DNA of 64,000 nt from Bacillota bacterium (GCA_023436225.1 JAEZKA010000025.1:80219-144218), one strand, 5' to 3'; positions 53,781 through 62,247 are shown, numbered from the stretch's first letter. Notes: generated from the sequence alone by a model not told the origin. Translations and numbers: made by a program.

Positions 53781-53926
53781 CATGATTGAGGGATGGTATA
53801 AGGTATTTTGCGTAGACCGGCTGACCAAGGGGATCATGTTTCGTCAAGACTCTTTAAGAGGCTTGTAAGAAACATCCCGCCGGGAAGGAAAGGCAAGTAA
53901 AACACCTTATACATTCCTCAATCATG
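53781..53926. ncRNA. 146-nt rod-like palindrome, candidate structured RNA
   Basis: Terminal arms of about 28 nt (CATGATTGAGG... and ...CCTCAATCATG) enclose CCGGC/GCCGG, GGGA/TCCC, ATGTTTC/GAAACAT and a terminal CAAG/CTTG plus CTCT/AGAG hairpin, with an asymmetric internal loop near 53810-53816 and 53884-53898. The mismatches between arms keep the pairing. The transcribed strand is not certain; it lies 50 nt past the fabH stop. It could be a cis-acting leader element, an independent RNA, or a miniature transposable element. Confidence 0.55.
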
Positions 53927-53927
53927 A

Positions 53928-53971
53928 TCTCTACCTACACTCGAACACCTTCTCTACCTACACTCGAACAC
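53928..53971. repeat. Tandem duplication of 21 bp after fabH
   Basis: TCTCTACCTACACTCGAACAC occurs at 53928-53948 and 53951-53971 with a 23-bp period, ending 6 bp before the fabH stop codon. Confidence 0.85.
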
Positions 53972-53977
53972 ATAGGC

Positions 53978-54955
53978 TCAAGCCCACTCAACCAGTATCG
54001 CCCCACTGGTCATTCCACCACCAAAGCCAACCAAAATCAACTTATCTCCTGCTGCAAGTAATCCCTTCTGAACCATTTCATCCAAGGCAATGCCAATGGA
54101 GGCTGCGGATGTGTTCCCATACAGGTTCAGATTCATATAGAATCTTTCAATTGGAAGCTTTAGTAGCTTAGCTGCTTGTTCAATGATCCGATAATTAGCT
54201 TGATGTGTTATGATATACCTAACTTCATTCTCCGATATATCGACTTTCTTCAATATGGCATTGATATGTTCTGTAATACTTCTTACTGCGAACTTGAATA
54301 CCTCCTGCCCCTTCATTGTTATAACACAGGGCAGCTCCTCCTTTCCCGATACCATTGGATTACGTAATGGTAATGCGGGCAGACACAGATAATCCTGTTT
54401 GCTTCCATCGCTCAACAGATGGATTGAGGTTATTCCCTTCCCGGAATGAGATGCACTTAAAATTACTGCCCCTGCACCATCTCCGAAGAGAACGCAGGTG
54501 GAACGGTCGGTCCAATCCAGCGCCTTTGATAACGTCTCTGCTCCTATCACCAGTATGTTCTGATACATACCTGTCTCAATGAAGGAGGCCGCACAGGCAA
54601 TTCCGTAGATTAAGCCGCTGCATGCTGCTGATAAATCAAAGGCTGCTGCTCTTGTTGCTCCTAATCGTTGTTGGACCATGCACGCTACGGATGGCATAAA
54701 AGAATCCGGTGTAATTGTTGCACAAATAATAAGATCAATATCCTTTGCATCGAGTTCCGTTTTCTGTAACGCTCTGTATGCTGCTTTATAGGCTAGGTCT
54801 GAAGTATTCTCACCGGTTGAAATTCTTCTTTCCCTGATTCCCGTTCTCGATGCTATCCAATCATCATTGGTTTCAACCAGCTTTGCCATGTTATCATTTG
54901 TCATTCTATAATCCGGAACATAACTGCCAATTCCGGTAATCATTGCGCGTCTCAT
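53978..54955 (-). CDS. fabH: 3-oxoacyl-ACP synthase III
   Basis: The 325-residue thiolase-fold enzyme has ITGIGSYVPDYRMTN, the nucleophile Cys112 in FDLSAACSGLIYG, His in IITHQANYRIIEQA and Asn in NLYGNTSAASI. It condenses acetyl-CoA (or a branched starter) with malonyl-ACP to start synthesis. AAGGAGG precedes the ATG. It follows the MarR gene by 47 bp and is co-transcribed with it. Confidence 0.98.
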   Translation of the reverse strand: MRRAMITGIGSYVPDYRMTNDNMAKLVETNDDWIASRTGIRERRISTGENTSDLAYKAAYRALQKTELDAKDIDLIICATITPDSFMPSVACMVQQRLGATRAAAFDLSAACSGLIYGIACAASFIETGMYQNILVIGAETLSKALDWTDRSTCVLFGDGAGAVILSASHSGKGITSIHLLSDGSKQDYLCLPALPLRNPMVSGKEELPCVITMKGQEVFKFAVRSITEHINAILKKVDISENEVRYIITHQANYRIIEQAAKLLKLPIERFYMNLNLYGNTSAASIGIALDEMVQKGLLAAGDKLILVGFGGGMTSGAILVEWA

Positions 54956-55002
54956 TATGGAGTCCTCCTTAACATAGTAATAGCGCCGATCTATCTTATG
55001 TC

Positions 55003-55449
55003 CTATCCAAGATAAATATCCTTCAAATGCTTGTTCAGCTTACTTAAGGCAGTCAATAATACTTCTTCCTCCTGCTGTGTAAAATCCAGCATGATAGCCT
55101 TTACCATATCCAAGTGAAACTTCTCATGAATTCTGTATGCCAGCTTACCCCTCTTCGTCAGATTGACATTCACGATCCTACGATCCGCGCTGCTTCTGCT
55201 TCGTTCCATATAGCCCTTCTTAATCAACTTATCAACTGCGATTGTTAAGGTACCCATCGTGATTCCCAGCTCTGTTGCTATCTCAGACATAGTTTTGGCT
55301 CCATACAGACCGACAGCCTCGATAGTATGAATCTCCGTTATTGATAAATCGTTAAAAGCTCCCTGCTTAATTGAGTATTCCTCAATATGGTTTACGTCAT
55401 CATAAATCTCAACAAGTATCTTATTAATTTCATTCAGTTTCTCATTCAT
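55003..55449 (-). CDS. MarR-family regulator of fatty-acid synthesis (FabT-like)
   Basis: The 148-residue winged-helix protein has TEIHTIEAVGLYGAKTMSEIATELGITMGTLT (recognition helix) and the wing LIKKGYMERSRSSADRRIVNV. Its place directly before fabH in an operon with acpP-fabK-fabD-fabG matches FabT of lactic acid bacteria, which represses the pathway with acyl-ACP as co-repressor. The ATG at 55449 has AGGAG; the open frame from 55632 has no ribosome site. A FabT-like palindrome overlaps its own promoter, so autoregulation is expected. Confidence 0.9.
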   Translation of the reverse strand: MNEKLNEINKILVEIYDDVNHIEEYSIKQGAFNDLSITEIHTIEAVGLYGAKTMSEIATELGITMGTLTIAVDKLIKKGYMERSRSSADRRIVNVNLTKRGKLAYRIHEKFHLDMVKAIMLDFTQQEEEVLLTALSKLNKHLKDIYLG

Positions 55450-55598
55450 GTGCTTCACTCCTATGCATAAATCAGGTACCCCTCTTAAGCCTGATATACT
55501 ATTCAGAAGAAGCACGCTATGCGAGCTTCTCTTAATCGCATGCACAAATGCAAATATACAAGCAAGCTTATTATGGCTCACTTTGCTATTGCGCATAT

Positions 55599-55613
55599 CA
55601 ATACTTTGTATTG
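55599..55613. promoter_or_regulatory. Second palindrome near the marR start site
   Basis: CAATAC-TTT-GTATTG, an inverted repeat 14 bp downstream of the FabT-like site and inside the predicted marR leader. Confidence 0.4.
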
Positions 55614-55618
55614 CAAAT

Positions 55619-55635
55619 ATTTTGATAACCAAAAT
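55619..55635. promoter_or_regulatory. FabT-like operator over the marR-fab promoter
   Basis: ATTTTG-ATAAC-CAAAAT fits the FabT box as I remember it (ANTTTGATTATCAAATT) at all but three positions. It overlaps the -10 hexamer and the transcription start. Confidence 0.6.
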
Positions 55636-55661
55636 ATAAAGGAAAAACTTCCCCTTGTCAA
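55633..55661 (-). promoter_or_regulatory. Promoter of the marR-fabH operon
   Basis: Reverse strand TTGACA (55661-55656), a 17-bp spacer and TATATT (55638-55633). The leader is about 180 nt. Confidence 0.8.
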
Positions 55662-55723
55662 GTTAATTTTTAAGCAAGATGCCCCTTTTCTTTACATTAC
55701 TTCTCTCAGGTGTATGAAGTGTA

Positions 55724-55752
55724 TTGACAGAATTGTAATATTCTGGTATATT
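55724..55752 (+). promoter_or_regulatory. Promoter of tetR and the FAD oxidoreductase gene, with operator in the spacer
   Basis: TTGACA (55724-55729), a 17-bp spacer and TATATT (55747-55752). The spacer holds CAGAAT-N6-ATTCTG (55728-55745), a likely TetR operator. Confidence 0.75.
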
Positions 55753-55788
55753 GTTGAGTATAAATTCATTGAATAGAGGTTCAACGAA

Positions 55789-56367
55789 ATGACGACAAGA
55801 TCAGAACAAAAAGAAAAAAGGCGTCAGGATATTCTTATGGCAGGGCTTGACTTATTTATTCACAAAGGCTTCTCAGCGACTAAAATCACCGATATTGCAG
55901 CAAAAGTAGATATGAGTGTCGGTTTGCTCTTCCACTACTTCAAGTCGAAGGAACACCTGTATGAAGAACTGATTCTAATCGGTATGTCGGGTCCTAAATC
56001 AATCCTGCAAAACGATATGAGTGATCCATTAAGCTTTTTTGAAACAACTGCCAGTCAGATTTTAGGATATGCATCCAGCGATCCTTTAACCGCAAAGATG
56101 TTTGTTCTAATGAAGCAGGTACAGTACAACGATGCTATTCCCGAGTCTGTGAAGTTAATACTAAAGGATGAAGATACCATTAAGCAGACCTCTCTATTAA
56201 TGGAACAGGGTCAAAAAAACGGTACCATACGAGACGGTAACCCATTAGCGTTATCGTTAGCCTATTGGTCTGCAATCCAAGGAGTTTGCGAAGAGCTGGC
56301 GATCAATCCTGACTTTCCGTGTCCGGAGAGTGACTGGATTGTCGATATGATAAGGAGGAAACAATAA
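55789..56367 (+). CDS. TetR/AcrR-family transcriptional regulator
   Basis: The 192-residue protein has a TetR helix-turn-helix at about residues 28-50 (KITDIAAKVDMSVGLLFHYF) and a helical ligand domain. Its stop codon overlaps the ATG of the next gene (TAATG), so it is translationally coupled with the FAD oxidoreductase and probably regulates it. A palindrome lies within its promoter spacer, consistent with autorepression. Its ligand is unknown. It is divergent from the fatty-acid operon. Confidence 0.93.
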   Translation: MTTRSEQKEKRRQDILMAGLDLFIHKGFSATKITDIAAKVDMSVGLLFHYFKSKEHLYEELILIGMSGPKSILQNDMSDPLSFFETTASQILGYASSDPLTAKMFVLMKQVQYNDAIPESVKLILKDEDTIKQTSLLMEQGQKNGTIRDGNPLALSLAYWSAIQGVCEELAINPDFPCPESDWIVDMIRRKQ

Positions 56368-57854
56368 TGAAGAAGGTAATCGTGGTTGGCGCCGGTATTG
56401 CCGGAATGACTGCAGGCATTTATGCTCTGCTGAGTGGTTTTGATGTTACGATCTTGGAACAACATAAAATACCGGGTGGAAACTGTACTAGTTGGAAACG
56501 AGGTGGCTATTTATTTGAAGGTGGGATGCACTGGCTGACCGGCTCAGATCAGAAGCAACCCATTCATAAACTCTGGAAAGAAGTTGGGGCATTGACCAAG
56601 GATACCAAAATACACCTTCGAGATCCCTTTATCACCTATCAATATAATAATGAAAATATCTGCCTATATCGGGATTTGGATAAGCTTAAGAAGCATTTAT
56701 GTTCTGTATCCCCGCAAGACACAGCACAGATTAATCGTCTTTGCAAGAATATAAAGGCTTATTCGAATGTGAGTATGCCCATTATGGATATTCCCGGATG
56801 TAAAATAAAAGACAAGGAAAAGGAACCTTCTATGCTGGGTATGCTGACAAAGATGCTCCCTATTCTATTCCGTATGAAGAGCCTTAGCAAGCAATCGGCA
56901 GCAGAATATGTGAAGCAATTTAAGCATCCTGCAATCAGGCTCCTTCTCTCCCATGTAGTTGGTGAGGATTACGATGCTAATTCTCTGCTGTTTACGCTTG
57001 CCTGTCTTGCCAGCGGTGACGGTGGCTATGTCGAGGGTGGATCTCTTAAGATGGCAACGAACATGGCAAAACGCTTTCGAGACCTGGGTGGTAATCTTTC
57101 TTATGAAACCAAGGTTGAAAAGATATTAATCGAAAAGAATAAGGCAACCGGTGTGATTACAGATGTTGAAACATTTTATGCCGATGCTGTAATTATTTCC
57201 TCTGATACAAGATGTGCCATTGATCGATTCTTTGACCCTCCGATCAATGAGACCTGGACAAATAATATGCGTAAGAACATCAAGCCTGCAAATTGTACTT
57301 TTATTTGTCTTGGAGTAGAAGCTGACTTAGCCCATCTACCGGAAGTAATGATATATGTCCTAAATAAACCGATTGAAATTGCAGGTCATCAAATCGGTAC
57401 TCTTAGTATCAACAATTATGCCAATTATAAGGATTACTCTCCGAAGGGATGTACCTCTCTCACACTAATCATCGATAGCTATTATGATTATTGGAAGAGC
57501 GCAAGGGAGGATGGCTCCTATACCAGTAAGAAGCAGGATCTTGCTGAGCAAATAATCGCACGTTTAGAGGATTTAATTCCTATCACAAAGAATATGGTGA
57601 CCATCTGGGATGTTGCAACACCTTTAACCTACGAACGTTACTGTGGTACATACCAAGGCTCATGGATGACCATCAAGACCCCCGGTAGTCCACGAGTTAC
57701 ATACCCATGTAAGCTAGCCGGAATCGATAACCTATATTTTGCCGGTCAGCGTTTACAGCCTCCTGGCGGACTCCCTGTGGCTCTTATGACAGGACGGCAG
57801 GCTGTTCAAAATCTGTGCAAAGATCTTGACATTGTATTTCAAAGTAAAGAATAA
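56367..57854 (+). CDS. FAD-dependent oxidoreductase of the phytoene desaturase/retinol saturase type
   Basis: The 495-residue protein starts with the dinucleotide motif VVGAGIAGMTAGIYALLSGFDVTILEQ and the GGNCTSWKRGGYLFEGGMHW segment of CrtI-like proteins. It ends with the FAD-binding FAGQRLQPPGGLPVALMTGRQAV. CrtI-type enzymes desaturate or reduce isoprenoid or lipid chains. No carotenoid synthase genes are near, and the divergent neighbour is the fatty-acid operon, so a lipid-like substrate is possible but unproven. Coupled to tetR. Confidence 0.88.
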   Translation: MKKVIVVGAGIAGMTAGIYALLSGFDVTILEQHKIPGGNCTSWKRGGYLFEGGMHWLTGSDQKQPIHKLWKEVGALTKDTKIHLRDPFITYQYNNENICLYRDLDKLKKHLCSVSPQDTAQINRLCKNIKAYSNVSMPIMDIPGCKIKDKEKEPSMLGMLTKMLPILFRMKSLSKQSAAEYVKQFKHPAIRLLLSHVVGEDYDANSLLFTLACLASGDGGYVEGGSLKMATNMAKRFRDLGGNLSYETKVEKILIEKNKATGVITDVETFYADAVIISSDTRCAIDRFFDPPINETWTNNMRKNIKPANCTFICLGVEADLAHLPEVMIYVLNKPIEIAGHQIGTLSINNYANYKDYSPKGCTSLTLIIDSYYDYWKSAREDGSYTSKKQDLAEQIIARLEDLIPITKNMVTIWDVATPLTYERYCGTYQGSWMTIKTPGSPRVTYPCKLAGIDNLYFAGQRLQPPGGLPVALMTGRQAVQNLCKDLDIVFQSKE

Positions 57855-57895
57855 GTATATATAATTAAATGCCTTCCGTCGATATATCCCATTGC

Positions 57896-57931
57896 AAAAA
57901 GCCGCTTCTTATCGCTAAGAAACGGCTTTTT
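57896..57931. terminator. Bidirectional terminator between the oxidoreductase gene and glnN
   Basis: AAAAAGCCG/CGGCTTTTT with TTCTTA/TAAGAA inside and a 4-nt loop, A and T tracts on both sides, between convergent genes. Confidence 0.9.
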
Positions 57932-57988
57932 ATATCGTATTGCTTATATAAAAATAAGAGGAAAATACTAATTATGAAACAAATTATT

Positions 57989-60097
57989 TTATACCTCAAA
58001 CAACAGATCGCCATAGGTAGGAACCGGCCATAACTCCTTCTCAACCAATACCTCTAAAGCATCAATCGGAGCTCTGAGTTCTGTCATCGCCGGATATACT
58101 GTCTCTTTAAAATACTTTGCCTGTTCTGCAATATCTCCGATGGAATTCGCCTGTGCTGTAACCTCCTGAAGCTTCAGTAAAGCTACCTGAGCCTTGGCAA
58201 GAAGAGAGGATACCTCCTTCAATAACTCACTTTGAACACTGACATCTGCATCAGCAACTGCAGACTTAACCGCGTTGATAGAGTCGGCCAATTTTTTGGT
58301 ATATGAAATAATCGCAGGGATGTATTTTACTTTAGCCATGGAAATCATCGTCTTAGCTTCAATGTTAATCGCTTTTGTATACGACTCATATAAGATCTCA
58401 GCACGGGAATGTAACTCAACTGATGAGAAAACATGATGCTTCTCAAACATTTTAATCGCTTTATCTGTAACCAAAGCAGGTACTGCTTCAACCATTGATT
58501 TGATATTCGGCAGGCCTCGTCTTGTTGCCTCTTCAACCCATGCCTCAGCATAACCATTGCCATTGAATACGATTCTCTGGTGTTCTGTTAATGTCTTCTT
58601 AATCAGATCATGCACTGCAATATCAAAATCCTCAGCCTTTTCAAGCTCATCAGCCATCTCGCTAAATACATCTGCCACAATCGTATTAAGGACTGTATTT
58701 GCAGTTCCGATTGACATGGACGATGCCACCATACGGAATTCAAATTTATTTCCGGTAAAGGCAAAGGGTGAAGTACGATTACGATCCGTTGCGTCCTTCT
58801 TAAATTCAGGAATTGTGTGTACACCGACATTCAGCTTACCGCCGTCCTTACTGCTCTTCGCTTCGCCTGTCTCAATTAACTGAGAAATAACATCCTCTAA
58901 CTGAGCTCCTAAGAATACAGAGATAATTGCAGGAGGTGCTTCATTAGCACCTAATCTATGATCATTACCAGGATTAGAAGCAGATACACGAAGAAGATCA
59001 GCATGAAGATCCACTGCCTTTAATACTGCTGATAACACTAAGAGGAACTGTACATTATCATGAGGGGTTTTACCTGGATCAAGAAGATTCTTACCTGTAT
59101 CAGAAACCATGGACCAGTTGTCATGCTTTCCTGAACCATTTACTCCTGCAAAGGGCTTCTCATGAAGAAGACAAGCGAGACCATGACGATTTGCCACCTT
59201 CTTCATACATTCCATTACTAACTGATTGTGATCGGTAGCAATATTTGCCGATGCATAGATTGGGGCTAATTCATGCTGAGCCGGTGCAACCTCGTTATGT
59301 TGGGTTTTAGCGGTAACACCCATCTTCCAAAGCTCAATATTTAACTCCTTCATAAAGGAGGCAACACGCTCCTTAATGCTACCAAAATAATGATCGTCTA
59401 GCTCCTGACCCTTGGGAGGCATTGCACCAAATAAGGTTCTTCCGGTGAAGATAAGGTCATCTCTCTTTAAGTATTTTGCTTTATCAACTAAGAAATACTC
59501 CTGTTCAGGTCCAACAGAAGGAGTAACACGCTTCACATCGGTATGACCAAACAGCTTCATAATTCTAACAGCCTGAACACTAAGAGCTTCCATAGAACGA
59601 AGTAATGGTGTCTTTAAATCCAGTGCTTCTCCTGTATAAGAACAAAATGCAGTAGGAATACAGAGGGTAACACCTGCAGCATCTTCTCTGAGGAAGGCCG
59701 GAGAGGTACAATCCCAAGCGGTATAGCCTCTTGCTTCAAAGGTCGCTCTAAGACCACCAGAAGGGAAGGAGGAAGCATCTGGTTCACCCTTGATTAATTC
59801 CTTACCTGAGAATTCCATAATAATCTTACCGTCAGCTGTAGGGCTGATAAAGGAGTCGTGCTTTTCTGCCGTAATTCCGGTCAAAGGCTGGAACCAGTGG
59901 GTATAATGTGTAGCGCCTCTTTCAATTGCCCAATCCTTCATAGCGTTCGCAACAACCTCTGCAACGTTAGGATCCAGATCTTCTCCATTCTCAATAGTCT
60001 TTTTTAGCGCTGCATATGTTTTCTTAGGCAGACGCTCTACCATTGTCGCATCATTAAATACATCCGTTCCAAATAGTTCTGTTAATTTTTCCGACAT
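57989..60097 (-). CDS. glnN: Glutamine synthetase type III
   Basis: The 702-residue length and motifs (GPEQEYFLVDK, NGSGKHDNWS, RLGANEAPPAIISVF, NRTSPFAFTGNKFEFR) identify the GSIII (GlnN) class found in anaerobes. It makes glutamine from glutamate, ammonia and ATP. GAGGAGAT lies before ATG 60097; the open frame runs to 60145 without a ribosome site. The 5' leader holds three hairpins, the first followed by five T, which suggests attenuation. Confidence 0.97.
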   Translation of the reverse strand: MSEKLTELFGTDVFNDATMVERLPKKTYAALKKTIENGEDLDPNVAEVVANAMKDWAIERGATHYTHWFQPLTGITAEKHDSFISPTADGKIIMEFSGKELIKGEPDASSFPSGGLRATFEARGYTAWDCTSPAFLREDAAGVTLCIPTAFCSYTGEALDLKTPLLRSMEALSVQAVRIMKLFGHTDVKRVTPSVGPEQEYFLVDKAKYLKRDDLIFTGRTLFGAMPPKGQELDDHYFGSIKERVASFMKELNIELWKMGVTAKTQHNEVAPAQHELAPIYASANIATDHNQLVMECMKKVANRHGLACLLHEKPFAGVNGSGKHDNWSMVSDTGKNLLDPGKTPHDNVQFLLVLSAVLKAVDLHADLLRVSASNPGNDHRLGANEAPPAIISVFLGAQLEDVISQLIETGEAKSSKDGGKLNVGVHTIPEFKKDATDRNRTSPFAFTGNKFEFRMVASSMSIGTANTVLNTIVADVFSEMADELEKAEDFDIAVHDLIKKTLTEHQRIVFNGNGYAEAWVEEATRRGLPNIKSMVEAVPALVTDKAIKMFEKHHVFSSVELHSRAEILYESYTKAINIEAKTMISMAKVKYIPAIISYTKKLADSINAVKSAVADADVSVQSELLKEVSSLLAKAQVALLKLQEVTAQANSIGDIAEQAKYFKETVYPAMTELRAPIDALEVLVEKELWPVPTYGDLLFEV

Positions 60098-60127
60098 ACC
60101 ATATCTCCTCTCATGATTAGAACATAG

Positions 60128-60144
60128 TGTCAGCTCCGCTGACA
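60128..60144. repeat. Hairpin before the glnN ribosome site
   Basis: TGTCAGC/GCTGACA perfect 7-bp arms with a TCC loop, ending about 31 nt before the start codon. Confidence 0.6.
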
Positions 60145-60183
60145 ATTACGCGTTGAACGCTTTGATCGTATCCCAGCAAAGCC

Positions 60184-60218
60184 TTTTGTATATAGGAAAC
60201 AAATTCCTATATACAAAA
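60184..60218. repeat. 15-bp perfect inverted repeat in the glnN leader
   Basis: TTTTGTATATAGGAA (60184-60198) and its exact complement (60204-60218) with a 5-nt loop. Its 5' arm on the minus strand contains the T-tract of the preceding terminator, so the two structures compete. Confidence 0.7.
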
Positions 60219-60247
60219 AGGTGTCCTCAATAAATCGAGAACACCTT
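60215..60247 (-). terminator. Terminator-like hairpin in the glnN leader
   Basis: AAGGTGT/ACACCTT and CTC/GAG pairs (60218-60247) with an 8-nt loop, followed by TTTTTG on the minus strand, upstream of glnN. No gene precedes it in this direction before 60438, so it either ends the DUF624 transcript or acts as an attenuator. The stretch 60248-60437 is AT-rich, with TATA-like sequences near 60270 but no certain promoter. Confidence 0.6.
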
Positions 60248-60437
60248 CGCTCCATACAAAAATTATATATATAGTATATATCACGTTTTCACTTAAATGA
60301 AAAGAAATTTTTGTGAAAATTTAAATTTTTATTAAAAATGACTGAAAGCACCTCAAAATATTCAGTTTGATATACGAAATGAATAACTTTACACTAACAT
60401 CCATATTTCATCTTTAGTGCAGTCGGTATAAGAACAA

Positions 60438-61130
60438 CTATTCTAAATACCATTCATCCTTACTAGAATGCTTTTCTTCAGACGTCTCTCCTTCAGTCGT
60501 CTCTTCATCAGTCGTCTCTGCTTTTGGCATATACTTCTTTAATATGCGTTCCATGAGGAAAGAGTTAACTAAAACAACGGCAGCCGGCGCAATAAATATC
60601 AATAACGGTATAATAAATGTACCAACAATTCCTGCCGCAGTTACAACAACCATCACCAGTGTAGAAGGAAGGTGTCTAATTGACATGAATGTCCCTGCTT
60701 TTACCAACTGCTTCACTGTCATATCAAAGCGAGATAGTATCGGGAATGCATAAGAGGAAAAGCATACCAACAAGAAGGTGAACGCAATAAAAACACCAAA
60801 TAATATGGAGCTGGTACTTTTTGAGCTACCTAAATTCGCATAGGCCCATATTAGGTCAAAACCTAAAACAACAAACATGATAGTAAGTACCACACCTAGA
60901 ATTGCTGCCCTCTTAAAATTCAATTTAAAGGATTTAAAGAATTCTCGAAATAAATAGCCTCTTTCTCTTCGGATAACCTTCACTATTGCATAATATAATG
61001 CTGTATTCGCCGGCCCAATGGTTATCACCGGTATACAGAATAGCACCCATACTACGCTAATGAAAAGCATATCACATATCTTTCCCAGCGTAGTAAAGAA
61101 GGGATTATCCATGTTAAAAAAATTACTCAT
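60438..61130 (-). CDS. DUF624 (YesL-like) membrane protein
   Basis: The 230-residue protein has the DUF624 start FNMDNPFFTTLGKICDMLFISVVWVLFCIPVITIGPA and five predicted helices, with a cytoplasmic acidic tail of Thr/Glu repeats. Family members often sit in sugar-transporter loci of Firmicutes, possibly as transporter accessory proteins, but here it is alone. ATG 61130 is preferred over the GTG at 61139; the ribosome site is weak. Confidence 0.85.
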   Translation of the reverse strand: MSNFFNMDNPFFTTLGKICDMLFISVVWVLFCIPVITIGPANTALYYAIVKVIRRERGYLFREFFKSFKLNFKRAAILGVVLTIMFVVLGFDLIWAYANLGSSKSTSSILFGVFIAFTFLLVCFSSYAFPILSRFDMTVKQLVKAGTFMSIRHLPSTLVMVVVTAAGIVGTFIIPLLIFIAPAAVVLVNSFLMERILKKYMPKAETTDEETTEGETSEEKHSSKDEWYLE

Positions 61131-61287
61131 TACTAACACCTGTACCTTTCACATTTTTGAAGGCCCTTCGTTACTTCTCGATTGGGTTCCCCATATAACT
61201 CATTTGTGATATATTTTAGCATATTTAACTCTATTAAGGAAGCGAAATAATTATAAAATCATTTAATATATTTAACGGGCTGTCCAA

Positions 61288-61356
61288 AATTGATATGCTC
61301 CCTTCTAGGAGTGAAATAATAAAATCACTTGATACTTAGAAGGGAGCATATCAATT
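61288..61356. repeat. 20-bp perfect inverted repeat, possible IS remnant or terminator
   Basis: AATTGATATGCTCCCTTCTA (61288-61307) is the exact complement of 61337-61356, with an inner AGTGA/TCACT. The preceding GGGCTGTCCAAAA recalls the termini of some transposons, but no transposase is present. It lies between the DUF624 and rubrerythrin genes on the same strand. Confidence 0.6.
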
Positions 61357-61446
61357 CAAATTATATTCTGCGAAGTCCCCTAATGCACTATTTGGAAGAC
61401 AGACTGTATTCCAACGAGTGTATGAGGGGATATATGTAACTATATT

Positions 61447-62040
61447 TTAGAAGCAGTCGTCCAATAATTGGAAGTAATCTCTCGGGTGTTGGCAGGTAGG
61501 ACAAAGAGCAGGAGCTGCATCACCTTCGTGAATATGACCGCAATTGATACATTTCCAGAATACCTTGCCATCCTTCTTGAACACGGTCCCGTTCTCAATA
61601 TTTTGAAGAAGCTTGCGATATCTCTCCTCATGATGCTTTTCAACCTTAGCAATCAAAAGAAAACGAGTTGCAATATCCGGGAAGCCCTCTTCCTTTGCTG
61701 TCTTAGCGAATGCCGGATAGTCTAATTCCGCCTCCTCATGTTCTCCTTCTGCTGCTGATTTTAGATTTGCTGCGGTATCTCCATAAGCAAAAGGATAGGT
61801 TGCATTAATTTCAACCGGGGCAGGATTTTCACCATCAAGATGCTCCAGAGCCAGCTTCATAAATACCTTTGCATGCTCTTTCTCATTCTCTGCTGTCTCA
61901 AGGAAAATATTCTGAATTTGTTTGTAACCTTCTTTGCCAGCTACCGATGCGAAATAAGTATATCTCATTCTTGCCTGTGACTCACCCGCAAAGGATTTCA
62001 TTAAATTCTCCAATGTTTTTGTTCCACGTAGATTTGCCAT
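61447..62040 (-). CDS. Rubrerythrin
   Basis: The 197-residue protein has the N-terminal ferritin-like four-helix bundle with the di-iron ligands (FAGESQARMRY, ETAENEKEHAKVF, EGEHEEAELDYPAFAK, KVEKHHEERYRKL) and a C-terminal rubredoxin domain (CINCGHIHEG and CPTCQHP). It is an NADH-linked peroxidase that removes hydrogen peroxide in anaerobes. GGAGGA precedes the ATG. A hairpin lies in its leader, but I saw no PerR box. Confidence 0.97.
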   Translation of the reverse strand: MANLRGTKTLENLMKSFAGESQARMRYTYFASVAGKEGYKQIQNIFLETAENEKEHAKVFMKLALEHLDGENPAPVEINATYPFAYGDTAANLKSAAEGEHEEAELDYPAFAKTAKEEGFPDIATRFLLIAKVEKHHEERYRKLLQNIENGTVFKKDGKVFWKCINCGHIHEGDAAPALCPTCQHPRDYFQLLDDCF

Positions 62041-62073
62041 ATATATATCCTCCTTCTTATAATAAGGTAAAGT

Positions 62074-62121
62074 GTATTCCTAAGCTAACTCCCTTGCCGA
62101 GCTAATAATCTTAAGGAATAC
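62074..62121. repeat. Hairpin in the rubrerythrin leader
   Basis: GTATTCCT-AAG and CTTAAGGAATAC pair with one bulge around a 25-nt loop, 34 nt upstream of the start codon. Confidence 0.5.
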
Positions 62122-62247
62122 CCTTGTTAATTATACCACAATAAAAACATAATTCTAGATAACACATTAGAGAAAATTCTAACTTTTTTATAAAATTATT
62201 CAATTAATTTAGTCCTATCAAACTACGCTCAATTCATCTGTCCATGA

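Noticed and set aside
53781..53926. Known RNA such as SRP RNA, tmRNA or RNase P RNA
   Set aside because: None of their conserved cores is present; only the rod shape is shared with 6S-like RNAs, so it is left unnamed.
60128..60247. T-box or ANTAR-target leader for glnN
   Set aside because: No specifier loop or T-box sequence is present, and the hairpin loops do not show the A1/G4 hexaloop pattern.
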